Source: Flavobacteriales bacterium
GTDB lineage: Bacteria; Bacteroidota; Bacteroidia; Flavobacteriales_D; Crocinitomicaceae
Direction: 5' to 3'
Assembly: GCA_018883325.1 (NCBI GenBank)
Contig: VEQH01000006.1
Span: forward strand, 31,119-95,118
Length of the DNA stretch: 64,000 nucleotides
The notes under the pieces were generated by a model. The model was not told where the DNA came from. It made no database searches and worked only from the letters and a program-made list of their open reading frames with translations. The translations under genes and the position numbers were made by a program. This document shows positions 18,665-26,286 of this stretch, in pieces (the stretch's first letter is position 1; the number at the start of each line of letters is the position of its first letter).

Positions 18665-19408
18665 TCACAACTCATCCAGCATTTTAATCACCTCAGCACG
18701 CTTGCGGGTAGAAACAGGAACCATTGTGCCATTTTGTAGAATTAAGTGACCGCCTTCGGATTTCACGAACTCACGAATGTAACGCGCGTTGACCAAATGT
18801 GAATGGTGCACACGGAAAAATTTCTGCTCTGAAAGCAAATCTTCAAACTCTTTCAAAGTCTTTGTCACCACCATTTCTTTGTTGTCGGCAAAATAAAAAA
18901 TCGTGTAATTTACGCTACTTTCACAGCGAACAATGTCGACAATCGACACAATGTGAATTTTATCTTGAGAATGCAAAGCCAAACGCTCACTCGGTTTGTT
19001 GTGATTTTTCAAAGAATCGTTCAGTAACTTATATTTTGCTTGCTCATCGGTTTGCTGTTCTTTGAAACGAGCCAAAGCCTGCATCAATTCATCTGGGTCA
19101 ACAGGTTTCAGTAAATAATCAATTGCCGCATAACGAAAAGCCTTGATTGCGTGGGCATCTGAAGCTGTGATAAAAATAATCTTAAACGGAATTTCTGGAA
19201 GCATATCCAACAAATCAAAACCGCTACCGTCTTGCATTTGAATGTCTAAGAAAACAATATTCGGTTGAACTTTACGCAACAATTTCGCACCTTCTACAAC
19301 TCCACTCGCTTCACCAATTACTTCAATTTCAGGAGCGTATTCCTGCAAATCCCTTTTCAAAGTGTTGCGTGCTTGCTCAATGTCGTCTATCAGAATTGCT
19401 TTTATCAT
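18665..19408 (-). CDS. LytTR-family response regulator
   Basis: 247 residues. The receiver domain occupies about 1-120, with the acidic pocket near ILIDD, the phospho-acceptor Asp55 in NIVFLDIQMQ, Thr in FITASD and Lys in YLLKPVD. The LytTR DNA-binding domain occupies about 145-245 (IVRCESSVNYTIFYF, FFRVHHSHLVNARYI). It should act as a transcription factor driven by a histidine kinase of the LytS or short 7TM type. No kinase gene is adjacent, so its partner must be elsewhere. Its 3' end abuts a tandem repeat. Confidence 0.92.
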   Translation of the reverse strand: MIKAILIDDIEQARNTLKRDLQEYAPEIEVIGEASGVVEGAKLLRKVQPNIVFLDIQMQDGSGFDLLDMLPEIPFKIIFITASDAHAIKAFRYAAIDYLLKPVDPDELMQALARFKEQQTDEQAKYKLLNDSLKNHNKPSERLALHSQDKIHIVSIVDIVRCESSVNYTIFYFADNKEMVVTKTLKEFEDLLSEQKFFRVHHSHLVNARYIREFVKSEGGHLILQNGTMVPVSTRKRAEVIKMLDEL

Positions 19409-19469
19409 TGTTTTAAAACAAAATTAATGTTTAAAACCAAAGGTTGATATGCAACTGAAAAGTCAAGAA

Positions 19470-19721
19470 TTAACCTTGTTTTGCTGGGCTGAAAAAACCC
19501 TTTAGAAAACCAAAGATTTGTTTTCTGAATAAAAATAGAAGCAACAAATAAGGAATAATCATTAAATATAAAATTCCAGAATTGATGTTTGTTCCAAAAC
19601 TTGCTTCATCAACCTCACTACCTTGTTTTGCTAAAAGTTTACATTGCGAACATCCTTGGGCAAAAATAGTTGAAGCTTGAAAAAATACAAGAACAAAAAG
19701 GAGAATGAGTTTATGCTTCAT
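19470..19721 (-). CDS. small exported/membrane protein with a CxxC motif
   Basis: 83 residues. Signal peptide MKHKLILLFVLVFFQASTIF with cleavage after FAQ, then CSQCK, a short polar loop, a membrane helix ILYLMIIPYLLLLFLF and a basic C-terminal tail. The topology is loop outside, tail inside. The paired cysteines suggest a disulfide or a metal site. I do not recognise a family. It lies 61 bases upstream of the LytTR gene on the same strand and could share its transcript. Confidence 0.65.
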   Translation of the reverse strand: MKHKLILLFVLVFFQASTIFAQGCSQCKLLAKQGSEVDEASFGTNINSGILYLMIIPYLLLLFLFRKQIFGFLKGFFSPAKQG

Positions 19722-19840
19722 AGCGAAAAATTACGTTTACAAAGTTACGATTAAGAATGTATGATTGTTCAATTAAAAATTGAAAATATTCACTCATTTC
19801 AAAGAATCGATTTATTGTTTTCAATGATTACTTTTGTGCT

Positions 19841-20845
19841 ATGCGTTATTTTATAAGTTTATTGCTTTTTGTTGCCCTTGTTTTTCAATCTTGTGAGGAT
19901 AAAAAACCAAAAAAAATTGAACTCAACAGAGCCAATCTTGATAGTTTAATAAAAATCTTTCCCGACAGTATTTCGCTATTGGTGAAACGAGGAAACTTAT
20001 TGTTTGATGAATTATTGTACGAAGAAGCAATGGCTGATGCGGCGCGTGCTTATCGTTTGGATAGCAATCGAACAGAATGCCGCGTGTTGTATGCTGAAGC
20101 TTTAATTAACAGTCCAAAAAGAAGTGTTGACGATTTGTTTACAGCACACAAAATTTACAAGAAAATTGTAAAAAAAGAACCTAAAAATGTGGAAGCATTA
20201 GTGGGTTTAGCAAATACATTTTCGATGTTTGAAGATTACGAAAACTCATTCAAATACATCAATCAAGCATTGAGAATCAATCCAAGATATAGAGATGCTT
20301 ATGTGTTGAAAGGAACAAACTATCGCAATCAAGGTAATTTTAAATTGGCTGTATCTTCTTATGAAACGGCTGTTCAACAAGATCCAAAATTTTATGGCGG
20401 ATATTTGATGCTTGGCGCACTTTATCAATTTAAAGAAGACCCAATTTGCATTGAATATTATACCACAGCTTATAAAATTCAGCCTAAAAATCTAGACGTA
20501 ATTTATTCGCTTGCTTACGCAAAACAATTGTTTGGAAAAGAAAATGCTGCAAGCGCTTTGTATCGAAAAATGATTCGTTTAGATAGTACTTATCACGAAG
20601 CTTATTTTCAATTGGGTTATATGAAACAATTCACGACAATGGAGTTGGATTCAGCATTGTTTTTCTATGAAAAAGCAACGGAGGTACAACCTAAACACAT
20701 TGAGTCCTACCACAATATGGGATTGATTTATGAAGATAAAAAAGACATCACAAACGCCTTGTTTTCTTACGCTAAAGTGTTGAAAATTAATCCTGAATTT
20801 GAATTAACAAAAGAGCGTGTTGAAATCCTTAAAAAGAAAAGGTGA
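19841..20845 (+). CDS. TPR-repeat lipoprotein
   Basis: 334 residues. Signal sequence with lipobox VFQSC (Cys18). Tetratricopeptide repeats run from about residue 40 to the end, for example AYVLKGTNYRNQGNFKLAVS and SYHNMGLIYEDKKDITNAL. It is a membrane-anchored scaffold, probably facing the periplasm; its partner is unknown. The following gene starts on the GTGA that contains this gene's stop, so the two are translationally coupled. A TACTTTTG box lies only 5 bases before the ATG, so the leader may be extremely short. Confidence 0.85.
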   Translation: MRYFISLLLFVALVFQSCEDKKPKKIELNRANLDSLIKIFPDSISLLVKRGNLLFDELLYEEAMADAARAYRLDSNRTECRVLYAEALINSPKRSVDDLFTAHKIYKKIVKKEPKNVEALVGLANTFSMFEDYENSFKYINQALRINPRYRDAYVLKGTNYRNQGNFKLAVSSYETAVQQDPKFYGGYLMLGALYQFKEDPICIEYYTTAYKIQPKNLDVIYSLAYAKQLFGKENAASALYRKMIRLDSTYHEAYFQLGYMKQFTTMELDSALFFYEKATEVQPKHIESYHNMGLIYEDKKDITNALFSYAKVLKINPEFELTKERVEILKKKR

Positions 20846-21405
20846 ACCGAGTTGAGAAAATTAGCGCATTAATTGGTGATGTTGCTCTGCCTTTGATGGG
20901 TTATTTCCTTTGGAACTGGAATTTGTATTTTATTTTACTGTTTTTTCTTTTGGATCAACTGGCAAGAGTGGTTTTATTACCTTGGCGAATGAAGTTGACA
21001 GATTTTGATTCTTCAGAAAAAAGAATTCAATTGTTGAAAGCAACTTTTTTACTACTTACAGAAGTAATTGTTATTCATGCGGTAATTTATTTTCAGCGTC
21101 CCTCAATTGATTTTTTAGCGGAATTTGGTCAGTTTTTCCACTACAAAGACATGGGAATTGAGCAAGGATATATTTTGTTTCCTTTGGTTTTCTTAGGTGA
21201 ATGGATGCGCATAAAAAATGAGTTGAAATTTAATATCGTTGGTCAAAAGCAAAAAATGCTTTTAGCTAAATCATTGAAAAATGCCTTTATACGAATTTCA
21301 TTTTTCGCATTGATTTTAGGTGTTTTGACCTTTGTTTTTCTTCCCGAATGGTTGATTGTTTTTCCCTTCTTGGCTGTTGTTTCCCTATTGGTTTTTTGGG
21401 ATTGA
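20842..21405 (+). CDS. unknown multi-pass membrane protein
   Basis: 187 residues starting with GTG at 20842, overlapping the TPR gene by 4 bases. It has hydrophobic segments at about 12-45, 65-83, 108-122 and 148-186. No motif is recognised. Tight coupling to the TPR lipoprotein suggests that they work together at the envelope, which is inference. Confidence 0.75.
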   Translation: MNRVEKISALIGDVALPLMGYFLWNWNLYFILLFFLLDQLARVVLLPWRMKLTDFDSSEKRIQLLKATFLLLTEVIVIHAVIYFQRPSIDFLAEFGQFFHYKDMGIEQGYILFPLVFLGEWMRIKNELKFNIVGQKQKMLLAKSLKNAFIRISFFALILGVLTFVFLPEWLIVFPFLAVVSLLVFWD

Positions 21406-21419
21406 GCGACGTTAATCCG

Positions 21420-21455
21420 CAGCCATAACTCCATAAAAAACACCACTTATGGCTG
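21420..21455. repeat. hairpin with a TAAAAAAC-type loop, copy 1
   Basis: CAGCCATAA at 21420-21428 pairs with TTATGGCTG at 21447-21455; the loop is CTCCATAAAAAACACCAC. An outer pair, TTGAGCG at 21402-21408 and CGCTCAA at 21473-21479, encloses it. No T run follows, so it is not a typical terminator. It resembles the hairpin at 43858 in stem length, loop and flanks. Confidence 0.6.
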
Positions 21456-21608
21456 ATAATCTTCCTTAGATTCGCTCAAGCGATGTTAAAAACCTGAGTT
21501 TTGATTAATATCGATAGAATGCGTTAGGAAAAAAACTGAAGAATTATACTCCAGTTCTAAACCCAATAATTCATTTCTTTTCGTCAATTTTGTAGAAGAA
21601 TATACAAC

Positions 21609-23051
21609 ATGGAAAAACTACAAAATTTCATCGATGGAGCTTATGTTGCGCCCAAAAATGGATTATACATCGACAATTATGAACCAGCAACTGGACAAAT
21701 TTATTCGTGGATTCCAGATTCAGACGCTGATGATGTGGAACTTGCGGTAAATGCTGCTGAAAAAGCATTTCCTATTTGGTCAAAAATGTCAATTGAAAAA
21801 CGAAGTGAAATTCTTGTAAAACTTTCTGAAGGAATTCAAAATCACATGGATGAGTTTGTGAAAGCTGAAAGTAAAGATAATGGAAAGCCAATTTCGCTCG
21901 CAGCACACGTTGACATTCCACGAGCGGTTTCAAATTTTCATTTTTTCGCAACCGCCATTCTTCATTTCGCCTCTGAATCGCATTACATGGAAGGTGTTGG
22001 TGTAAATTATACAACGCGAAAACCAATTGGAATTGTGGGTTGTATTTCTCCATGGAATTTGCCTTTGTATTTATTTTCTTGGAAAATAGCTCCTGCTTTA
22101 GCTGCCGGAAATTGCGTCATTGCGAAACCTTCAGAGGTTACTCCTTACACTGCCTATTTGTTGGGGAAAATTGCGCAAGAAGCAGGAATGCCAGCTGGCG
22201 TTTTAAATATTCTTCACGGAACAGGGCCGAAAGTTGGTGATGCAATTGTTAAACACCCAAAAATCAAAGCGATTTCTTTCACCGGTGGAACAAAAACAGG
22301 CGAATATATTTCCAGAACTGCTGGACCAATGTTTAAAAAACTTTCTTTGGAGTTGGGTGGTAAAAATCCAAACATCATTTTTGCAGATTGCGATTTTGAG
22401 GATATGTTGAGTACAACGATTCGTTCCTCGTTTGCCAATCAAGGTCAAATTTGTTTGTGTGGTTCACGCATTTTTGTGGAACGCTCGCTTTATCCAAAAT
22501 TCAAGGAAGCATTTGTCGCTAAAGTTTCTAAATCAAAAGTTTCGTTTCCAGAAGATCCTGAAGCAAAACTCGCAGCTGTTGTTTCCGAATCGCACATGGA
22601 AAAAATATTATCCTATATCGAATTAGCCAAACAAGAAGGAGGAACTGTTTTAACAGGTGGAAAACGTGTTTTTTTAGATGCACCTTACGACAAAGGGTAT
22701 TACATCGAACCCACAGTGATTGAAGGTTTAAACTATGATTGTCGAACAAACCAAGAAGAAATTTTTGGACCTGTGGTAACAATCACACCTTTCGACACAG
22801 AAGAAGAAGCTTTAATGATGGCAAATTCAACGGATTATGGTTTGGCAGGAACAATTTGGACATCGGATTTGAAACGAGCGCACCGCGTTGCAGATAATTT
22901 ACAGTCAGGAATTGTTTGGGTTAATGCGTGGCTGGTACGCGATTTAAGAACTCCTTTTGGAGGCGTAAAAGCTTCTGGAGTTGGTCGTGAAGGAGGTTGG
23001 GAAGCATTGCGATTTTTCACAGAAGCAAAAAATATCTTCATTAAATACTAA
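21609..23051 (+). CDS. NAD-dependent aldehyde dehydrogenase, aminomuconate/hydroxymuconate semialdehyde type
   Basis: 480 residues, the normal ALDH length. Motifs include SPWNLPLYLFSWKIAPALAAG, FTGGTKTGEYI (NAD loop), LELGGKNPNI with the general-base Glu, and NQGQICLCGSRIF with catalytic Cys282. The ICLC/SRIF form resembles ALDH8 and bacterial 2-aminomuconate or 2-hydroxymuconate semialdehyde dehydrogenases, which act in tryptophan (kynurenine) or catechol breakdown. No other genes of those pathways are adjacent, so the substrate is inferred only from motif resemblance. It is 5 bases before the GH16 gene, although the two have no obvious shared pathway. Confidence 0.85.
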   Translation: MEKLQNFIDGAYVAPKNGLYIDNYEPATGQIYSWIPDSDADDVELAVNAAEKAFPIWSKMSIEKRSEILVKLSEGIQNHMDEFVKAESKDNGKPISLAAHVDIPRAVSNFHFFATAILHFASESHYMEGVGVNYTTRKPIGIVGCISPWNLPLYLFSWKIAPALAAGNCVIAKPSEVTPYTAYLLGKIAQEAGMPAGVLNILHGTGPKVGDAIVKHPKIKAISFTGGTKTGEYISRTAGPMFKKLSLELGGKNPNIIFADCDFEDMLSTTIRSSFANQGQICLCGSRIFVERSLYPKFKEAFVAKVSKSKVSFPEDPEAKLAAVVSESHMEKILSYIELAKQEGGTVLTGGKRVFLDAPYDKGYYIEPTVIEGLNYDCRTNQEEIFGPVVTITPFDTEEEALMMANSTDYGLAGTIWTSDLKRAHRVADNLQSGIVWVNAWLVRDLRTPFGGVKASGVGREGGWEALRFFTEAKNIFIKY

Positions 23052-23056
23052 GTAAT

Positions 23057-24280
23057 ATGCGTTTACTTTCTCTTTTTGTATTGTCAAGTTTCAGCCTATT
23101 TGGACAGTTACAACCCATTTTATGGCATGTAAAAACCGACACGATTGAACGCTGGAATTATCATTTTGGCGACGAGTTTTCAAGCACAACTTTAGACAAA
23201 GAAAAATGGTTCGACACTTATTCTTGGGGTGGTTTACTTACAAAGTACCGTATTTATTCAGATCCTAAAATGGTTGTTCCACACGAAGGATTTTTAAGTT
23301 TAAAAGCAGATACGACAAGCGAGTGGCGAACTTTTCAAGAATGGATGATTGATAAAGAAGGTGCAAAAAGTGAAGGTGTTGAAATCAAAAATAATTCTTT
23401 GCAACTTAAGTATTTGAACTCATGTATTTGGAGTAAACAAGATTTTAAATACGGTTATTTTGAATGTCGCTGCAAAGCTCCATCTGGTAAAGGATTGTGG
23501 CCTGCGTTTTGGCTCTTTGGTCAGAATAACAAGGACGAAATTGATTTCATGGAAATGAAAGGTGAGAAAGAATATGAAACGCATATTGATGTTCATGTTC
23601 CAGATAAATCGGATAAAATACCTGGATTTCTTGGAATCAAGCAAGATTGGGGCGGCTGGGTGAAAACAGAACAAAAATTAACGGACGAGTGGGTTGTTTT
23701 TTCTGGAATTTGGAAACCAGGGTCTTTGATTTATTACGTTAATGGCGTTCCCGTTTCGCATTTCAAAGGTGATTTTGCAACCTCAATGAACGTTATTGCT
23801 AATCTTGCAAATGCAGTTGACAATGGCCCTTTTAAACCAGGCCCAGACGAAAACACGCAATTTCCAAATGAATTTTTGGTTGACTACATTCGTATTTGGA
23901 AATCAAATGACGATCCGAGTATATCAAGAGCACCCAAAATACTTGTTAGAGACGAAAACAAAGTGATGGCAAGTTCATCAATTCCAGAAACCAAAATCAA
24001 AAAGAAAATTGGCTTGGTTTACGACAATAAGCTTTTCAAAAAGGAAATTGGATTCGTTGGATTAATTCCTGTTGGTGAGCGTCAATATCAAATTCAAGTC
24101 AATGGTGCAAAATTGAAAAACACAAGAATTAGCGTAATTGATAGCTCAGGAAAAACGGTACAAGAAATTGTATTAACCTCGCAATACTCAATTGTTAACC
24201 TCAGTTCACTCAGAAAAGGAGATTATACTTTAGAGTTAAACTGTAATGGTTTAAAACAGCAGGTTTCGATTGTTTTGTAG
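23057..24280 (+). CDS. secreted GH16 family glycoside hydrolase
   Basis: 407 residues. Signal peptide MRLLSLFVLSSFSLFGQ. A GH16 catalytic domain runs from about 30 to 280, with the family motif ExDxxE seen as DEIDFMEMKG: Glu161 is the nucleophile, Asp163 the helper, Glu166 the acid/base. GH16 enzymes cut beta-1,3- or beta-1,4-glucans, laminarin or galactans; the exact substrate is not visible. The last ~75 residues (GKTVQEIVLTSQYSIVNL, then RKGDYTLEL) look like a type A T9SS sorting domain, which would place the enzyme outside the cell or on its surface. It may be co-transcribed with the dehydrogenase upstream. Confidence 0.88.
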   Translation: MRLLSLFVLSSFSLFGQLQPILWHVKTDTIERWNYHFGDEFSSTTLDKEKWFDTYSWGGLLTKYRIYSDPKMVVPHEGFLSLKADTTSEWRTFQEWMIDKEGAKSEGVEIKNNSLQLKYLNSCIWSKQDFKYGYFECRCKAPSGKGLWPAFWLFGQNNKDEIDFMEMKGEKEYETHIDVHVPDKSDKIPGFLGIKQDWGGWVKTEQKLTDEWVVFSGIWKPGSLIYYVNGVPVSHFKGDFATSMNVIANLANAVDNGPFKPGPDENTQFPNEFLVDYIRIWKSNDDPSISRAPKILVRDENKVMASSSIPETKIKKKIGLVYDNKLFKKEIGFVGLIPVGERQYQIQVNGAKLKNTRISVIDSSGKTVQEIVLTSQYSIVNLSSLRKGDYTLELNCNGLKQQVSIVL

Positions 24281-24380
24281 GTGCAAGCCTAAAAGACGAC
24301 ACAACAAGAATTAATGACAGTATAAAAATAGAGACACAAAGCTAACTCTATTCTATTTTTTAATAAATTGCTACTTTTTT

Positions 24381-24878
24381 ATGAAGACATTATCACTTCT
24401 ATATTTTATTTTATTTCTTTCTACAACTTGGACAACTTACAAAGATGTTGAGGGGAGGTTTGAAATCCTTATTCCTATGACACCAACTATTAAAACTTAT
24501 AAAGTTAGCAGTGAGTATGGAATGATTGAATCAAAAGCTCTAATTATGTTTTCTGAATCTAGCAAAAATCAGTATTTATTTGGATATGCTGATTATCCAT
24601 TAAAGGAATCAGACAACCTAGATGACTTTTTTTATTCTCGGATTATGGGCTCTGTAGATAATGTTCATGGTAAACTATTAAATGAAGAAATTATAAAATA
24701 CAAAAACTATCCTGGTAGAAAAATTAGAGTGCTTTGGAAAAATGGAGAACTTGTAAATAATGCTATATTTTACCTTATAAACAAGCGTCTCTTCTATTTA
24801 CAAGTAACTACTTCAACTAGCAATGATTTTAATAGTGATATTTATAAATTTCTTAACTCATTTAAACACATAGAATAG
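24381..24878 (+). CDS. small secreted protein of unknown function
   Basis: 165 residues with a probable signal peptide (MKTLSLLYFILFLSTTW). The mature part (YKDVEGRFEILIPMTP, YPGRKIRVLWKNG, LFYLQVTT, FLNSFKHIE) has the beta-rich layout of small periplasmic proteins with a PsbP/LpqN-like fold. That resemblance is by eye and weak. Codon use is AT-richer than its left neighbours. It leads a run of small genes up to 26038. Confidence 0.65.
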   Translation: MKTLSLLYFILFLSTTWTTYKDVEGRFEILIPMTPTIKTYKVSSEYGMIESKALIMFSESSKNQYLFGYADYPLKESDNLDDFFYSRIMGSVDNVHGKLLNEEIIKYKNYPGRKIRVLWKNGELVNNAIFYLINKRLFYLQVTTSTSNDFNSDIYKFLNSFKHIE

Positions 24879-24897
24879 AAAATAAAAAACAAGCGAT

Positions 24898-25032
24898 ATG
24901 AAAATAATTGAAATACAACAAGCAGGATTAGGGATTTTTGGATGGCTTATAGTTGTCGTAGCAGGAACATTTATTTGGAACATGATTACAAAGAAAGAGG
25001 AGGACAAACCTGATAATGAGAACAAAGAATAG
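24898..25032 (+). CDS. 44-residue single-pass membrane protein
   Basis: Begins MKIIEIQQAGLGIFGWL, has one membrane helix (about 10-30) and ends in a charged tail, KKEEDKPDNENKE. It lies between the secreted protein and the next small membrane gene on the same strand. No family is recognised. It is supported by start, hydrophobic pattern and position only. Confidence 0.5.
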   Translation: MKIIEIQQAGLGIFGWLIVVVAGTFIWNMITKKEEDKPDNENKE

Positions 25033-25079
25033 GGTTAGTTATTAATTCCTTTTTTTAAAAACATTAACTTAACAATCAT

Positions 25080-25280
25080 ATGAGAAAAATTGCAAAAATC
25101 GTTCTAACGTTTCTTGTGCTGATAATAGCTACACCAATGTTCGAAATTGCCAAAACAAACCCAATTTTAAAATTAACTCTTCTTGCGGGAATTGTGGCGG
25201 GAATTACAGCGATATGGAAGTATAATCCAAATAAGGATGAAAAAAATAAAAATGACAATTGCAACTTGGATAAAACCTAA
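25080..25280 (+). CDS. 66-residue two-helix membrane protein
   Basis: MRKIAKIVLTFLVLIIATPM forms one membrane segment, LKLTLLAGIVAGITAIW a second, and the tail is rich in Lys, Asn and Asp. Its stop is 5 bases before the DnaJ-domain gene, so the two are very likely co-transcribed and may both act at the membrane. Function unknown. Confidence 0.6.
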   Translation: MRKIAKIVLTFLVLIIATPMFEIAKTNPILKLTLLAGIVAGITAIWKYNPNKDEKNKNDNCNLDKT

Positions 25281-25285
25281 AAAAT

Positions 25286-25783
25286 ATGTTTAAGGATTAT
25301 TACTCCATTCTCGAAGTTGATGAAAATGTATCTCAAAATGATTTAAAACTTGCATTCAAAAAACAAGCTCTAAAATGGCATCCAGATAGAAATTCTGGAG
25401 TTGACTCAACGATTCAGATGCAAAACATTAATGAAGCTTACCTTATTTTAAAAGATAATGAAGCAAGGTCAAGATATGATAAAGAATATCGTCGTTACAA
25501 GGAGTTCGAAAAAATCAATAAAAGAAGTAAAGAATCAAATAAAAATGAAAATACATCCTCACAAAATGAATTTCAACCAGACGATGAAATTCTAAAAAAA
25601 TGGATGAATAATGCAAAAAAACAAGCAGTAGACTTGGCTAGAGAAACTATTAAAGAATTTAAAGGAATAACTGAAGTTGGTGTCAAGGAAGCTGTTAAAG
25701 GTGCAGGCAATCAGTTTATTTATCAAATCTTGGCAGGATTATTATTTGTAATTGTTTTAGGACTTTCGAAAAGTTGTAGTTAA
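25286..25783 (+). CDS. membrane-anchored J-domain protein
   Basis: 165 residues. A J domain fills about 1-68 (DYYSILEVDENVSQ, the essential HPD in LKWHPDRN, then NEAYLILKDNEARSRYD). A charged linker follows, and a C-terminal helix, YQILAGLLFVIVLGLS, anchors it in the membrane with the J domain in the cytosol. It lacks the Gly/Phe and zinc regions of true DnaJ, making it a class III co-chaperone that would recruit DnaK to a local task. Its neighbours are small membrane proteins of unknown function. Confidence 0.85.
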   Translation: MFKDYYSILEVDENVSQNDLKLAFKKQALKWHPDRNSGVDSTIQMQNINEAYLILKDNEARSRYDKEYRRYKEFEKINKRSKESNKNENTSSQNEFQPDDEILKKWMNNAKKQAVDLARETIKEFKGITEVGVKEAVKGAGNQFIYQILAGLLFVIVLGLSKSCS

Positions 25784-25822
25784 CTGAAAAAATTAATAAC
25801 TTAAAATTAAGTAATAAACCAA

Positions 25823-26038
25823 ATGAAAGAAATTGAAAATTATAATATTGAATATTTTTACAATGATAAAGCATTGGACATTAGTTTAATAGACGATAAG
25901 TTTAAAATTATTGAACAGTATGTAATTGATACGTTCTATAGTGGTCAACTTTCGGGTACCTATGTTATTAATGTGAAAAGTGATGCAAATACACATTCAT
26001 TGGACATTATATCGTTCCGTTTTACAGAGAAAAAATGA
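25823..26038 (+). CDS. 71-residue protein of unknown function
   Basis: An acidic small protein, MKEIENYNIEYFYNDKALD at the start and IISFRFTEKK at the end. No motif is recognised. It follows the J-domain gene by 39 bases on the same strand. Confidence 0.5.
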   Translation: MKEIENYNIEYFYNDKALDISLIDDKFKIIEQYVIDTFYSGQLSGTYVINVKSDANTHSLDIISFRFTEKK

Positions 26039-26286
26039 AATCCAACAGGTTACAAATTCTTAGCTCCATTTTTTTTTTGCCGTAAACGTAAAAAAACGGT
26101 AACAATCGCCAGCCTTTTCTAAATTCAACCTTTGAAATCGTCTCCTTAACTTTATTTTTAGGAAACGTTTTTTTTCTTTTTAACCAATACCAATTCCCCA
26201 TCAATTAGTTTCCTTTTTTCATCAGAATAAAAGCCACTTATTGCTATCAAATAGCTAACTTCGCACAAATTTTTTTTCCAGCGACC

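Noticed and set aside
19829..19836. TACTTTTG as promoter of the TPR lipoprotein
   Set aside because: It is only 5 bases from the ATG and has no well-spaced TTG, so it is left as a remark and not as a feature.
22214..22448. Overlapping minus-strand frames in the aldehyde dehydrogenase
   Set aside because: Shadows of a strongly conserved gene, without ribosome-binding sites or family motifs.
26060..26110. CCGT/ACGG inverted pair after the 71-residue gene as a terminator
   Set aside because: The stem is only four to five bases and the T run lies on the wrong side for the plus-strand gene.
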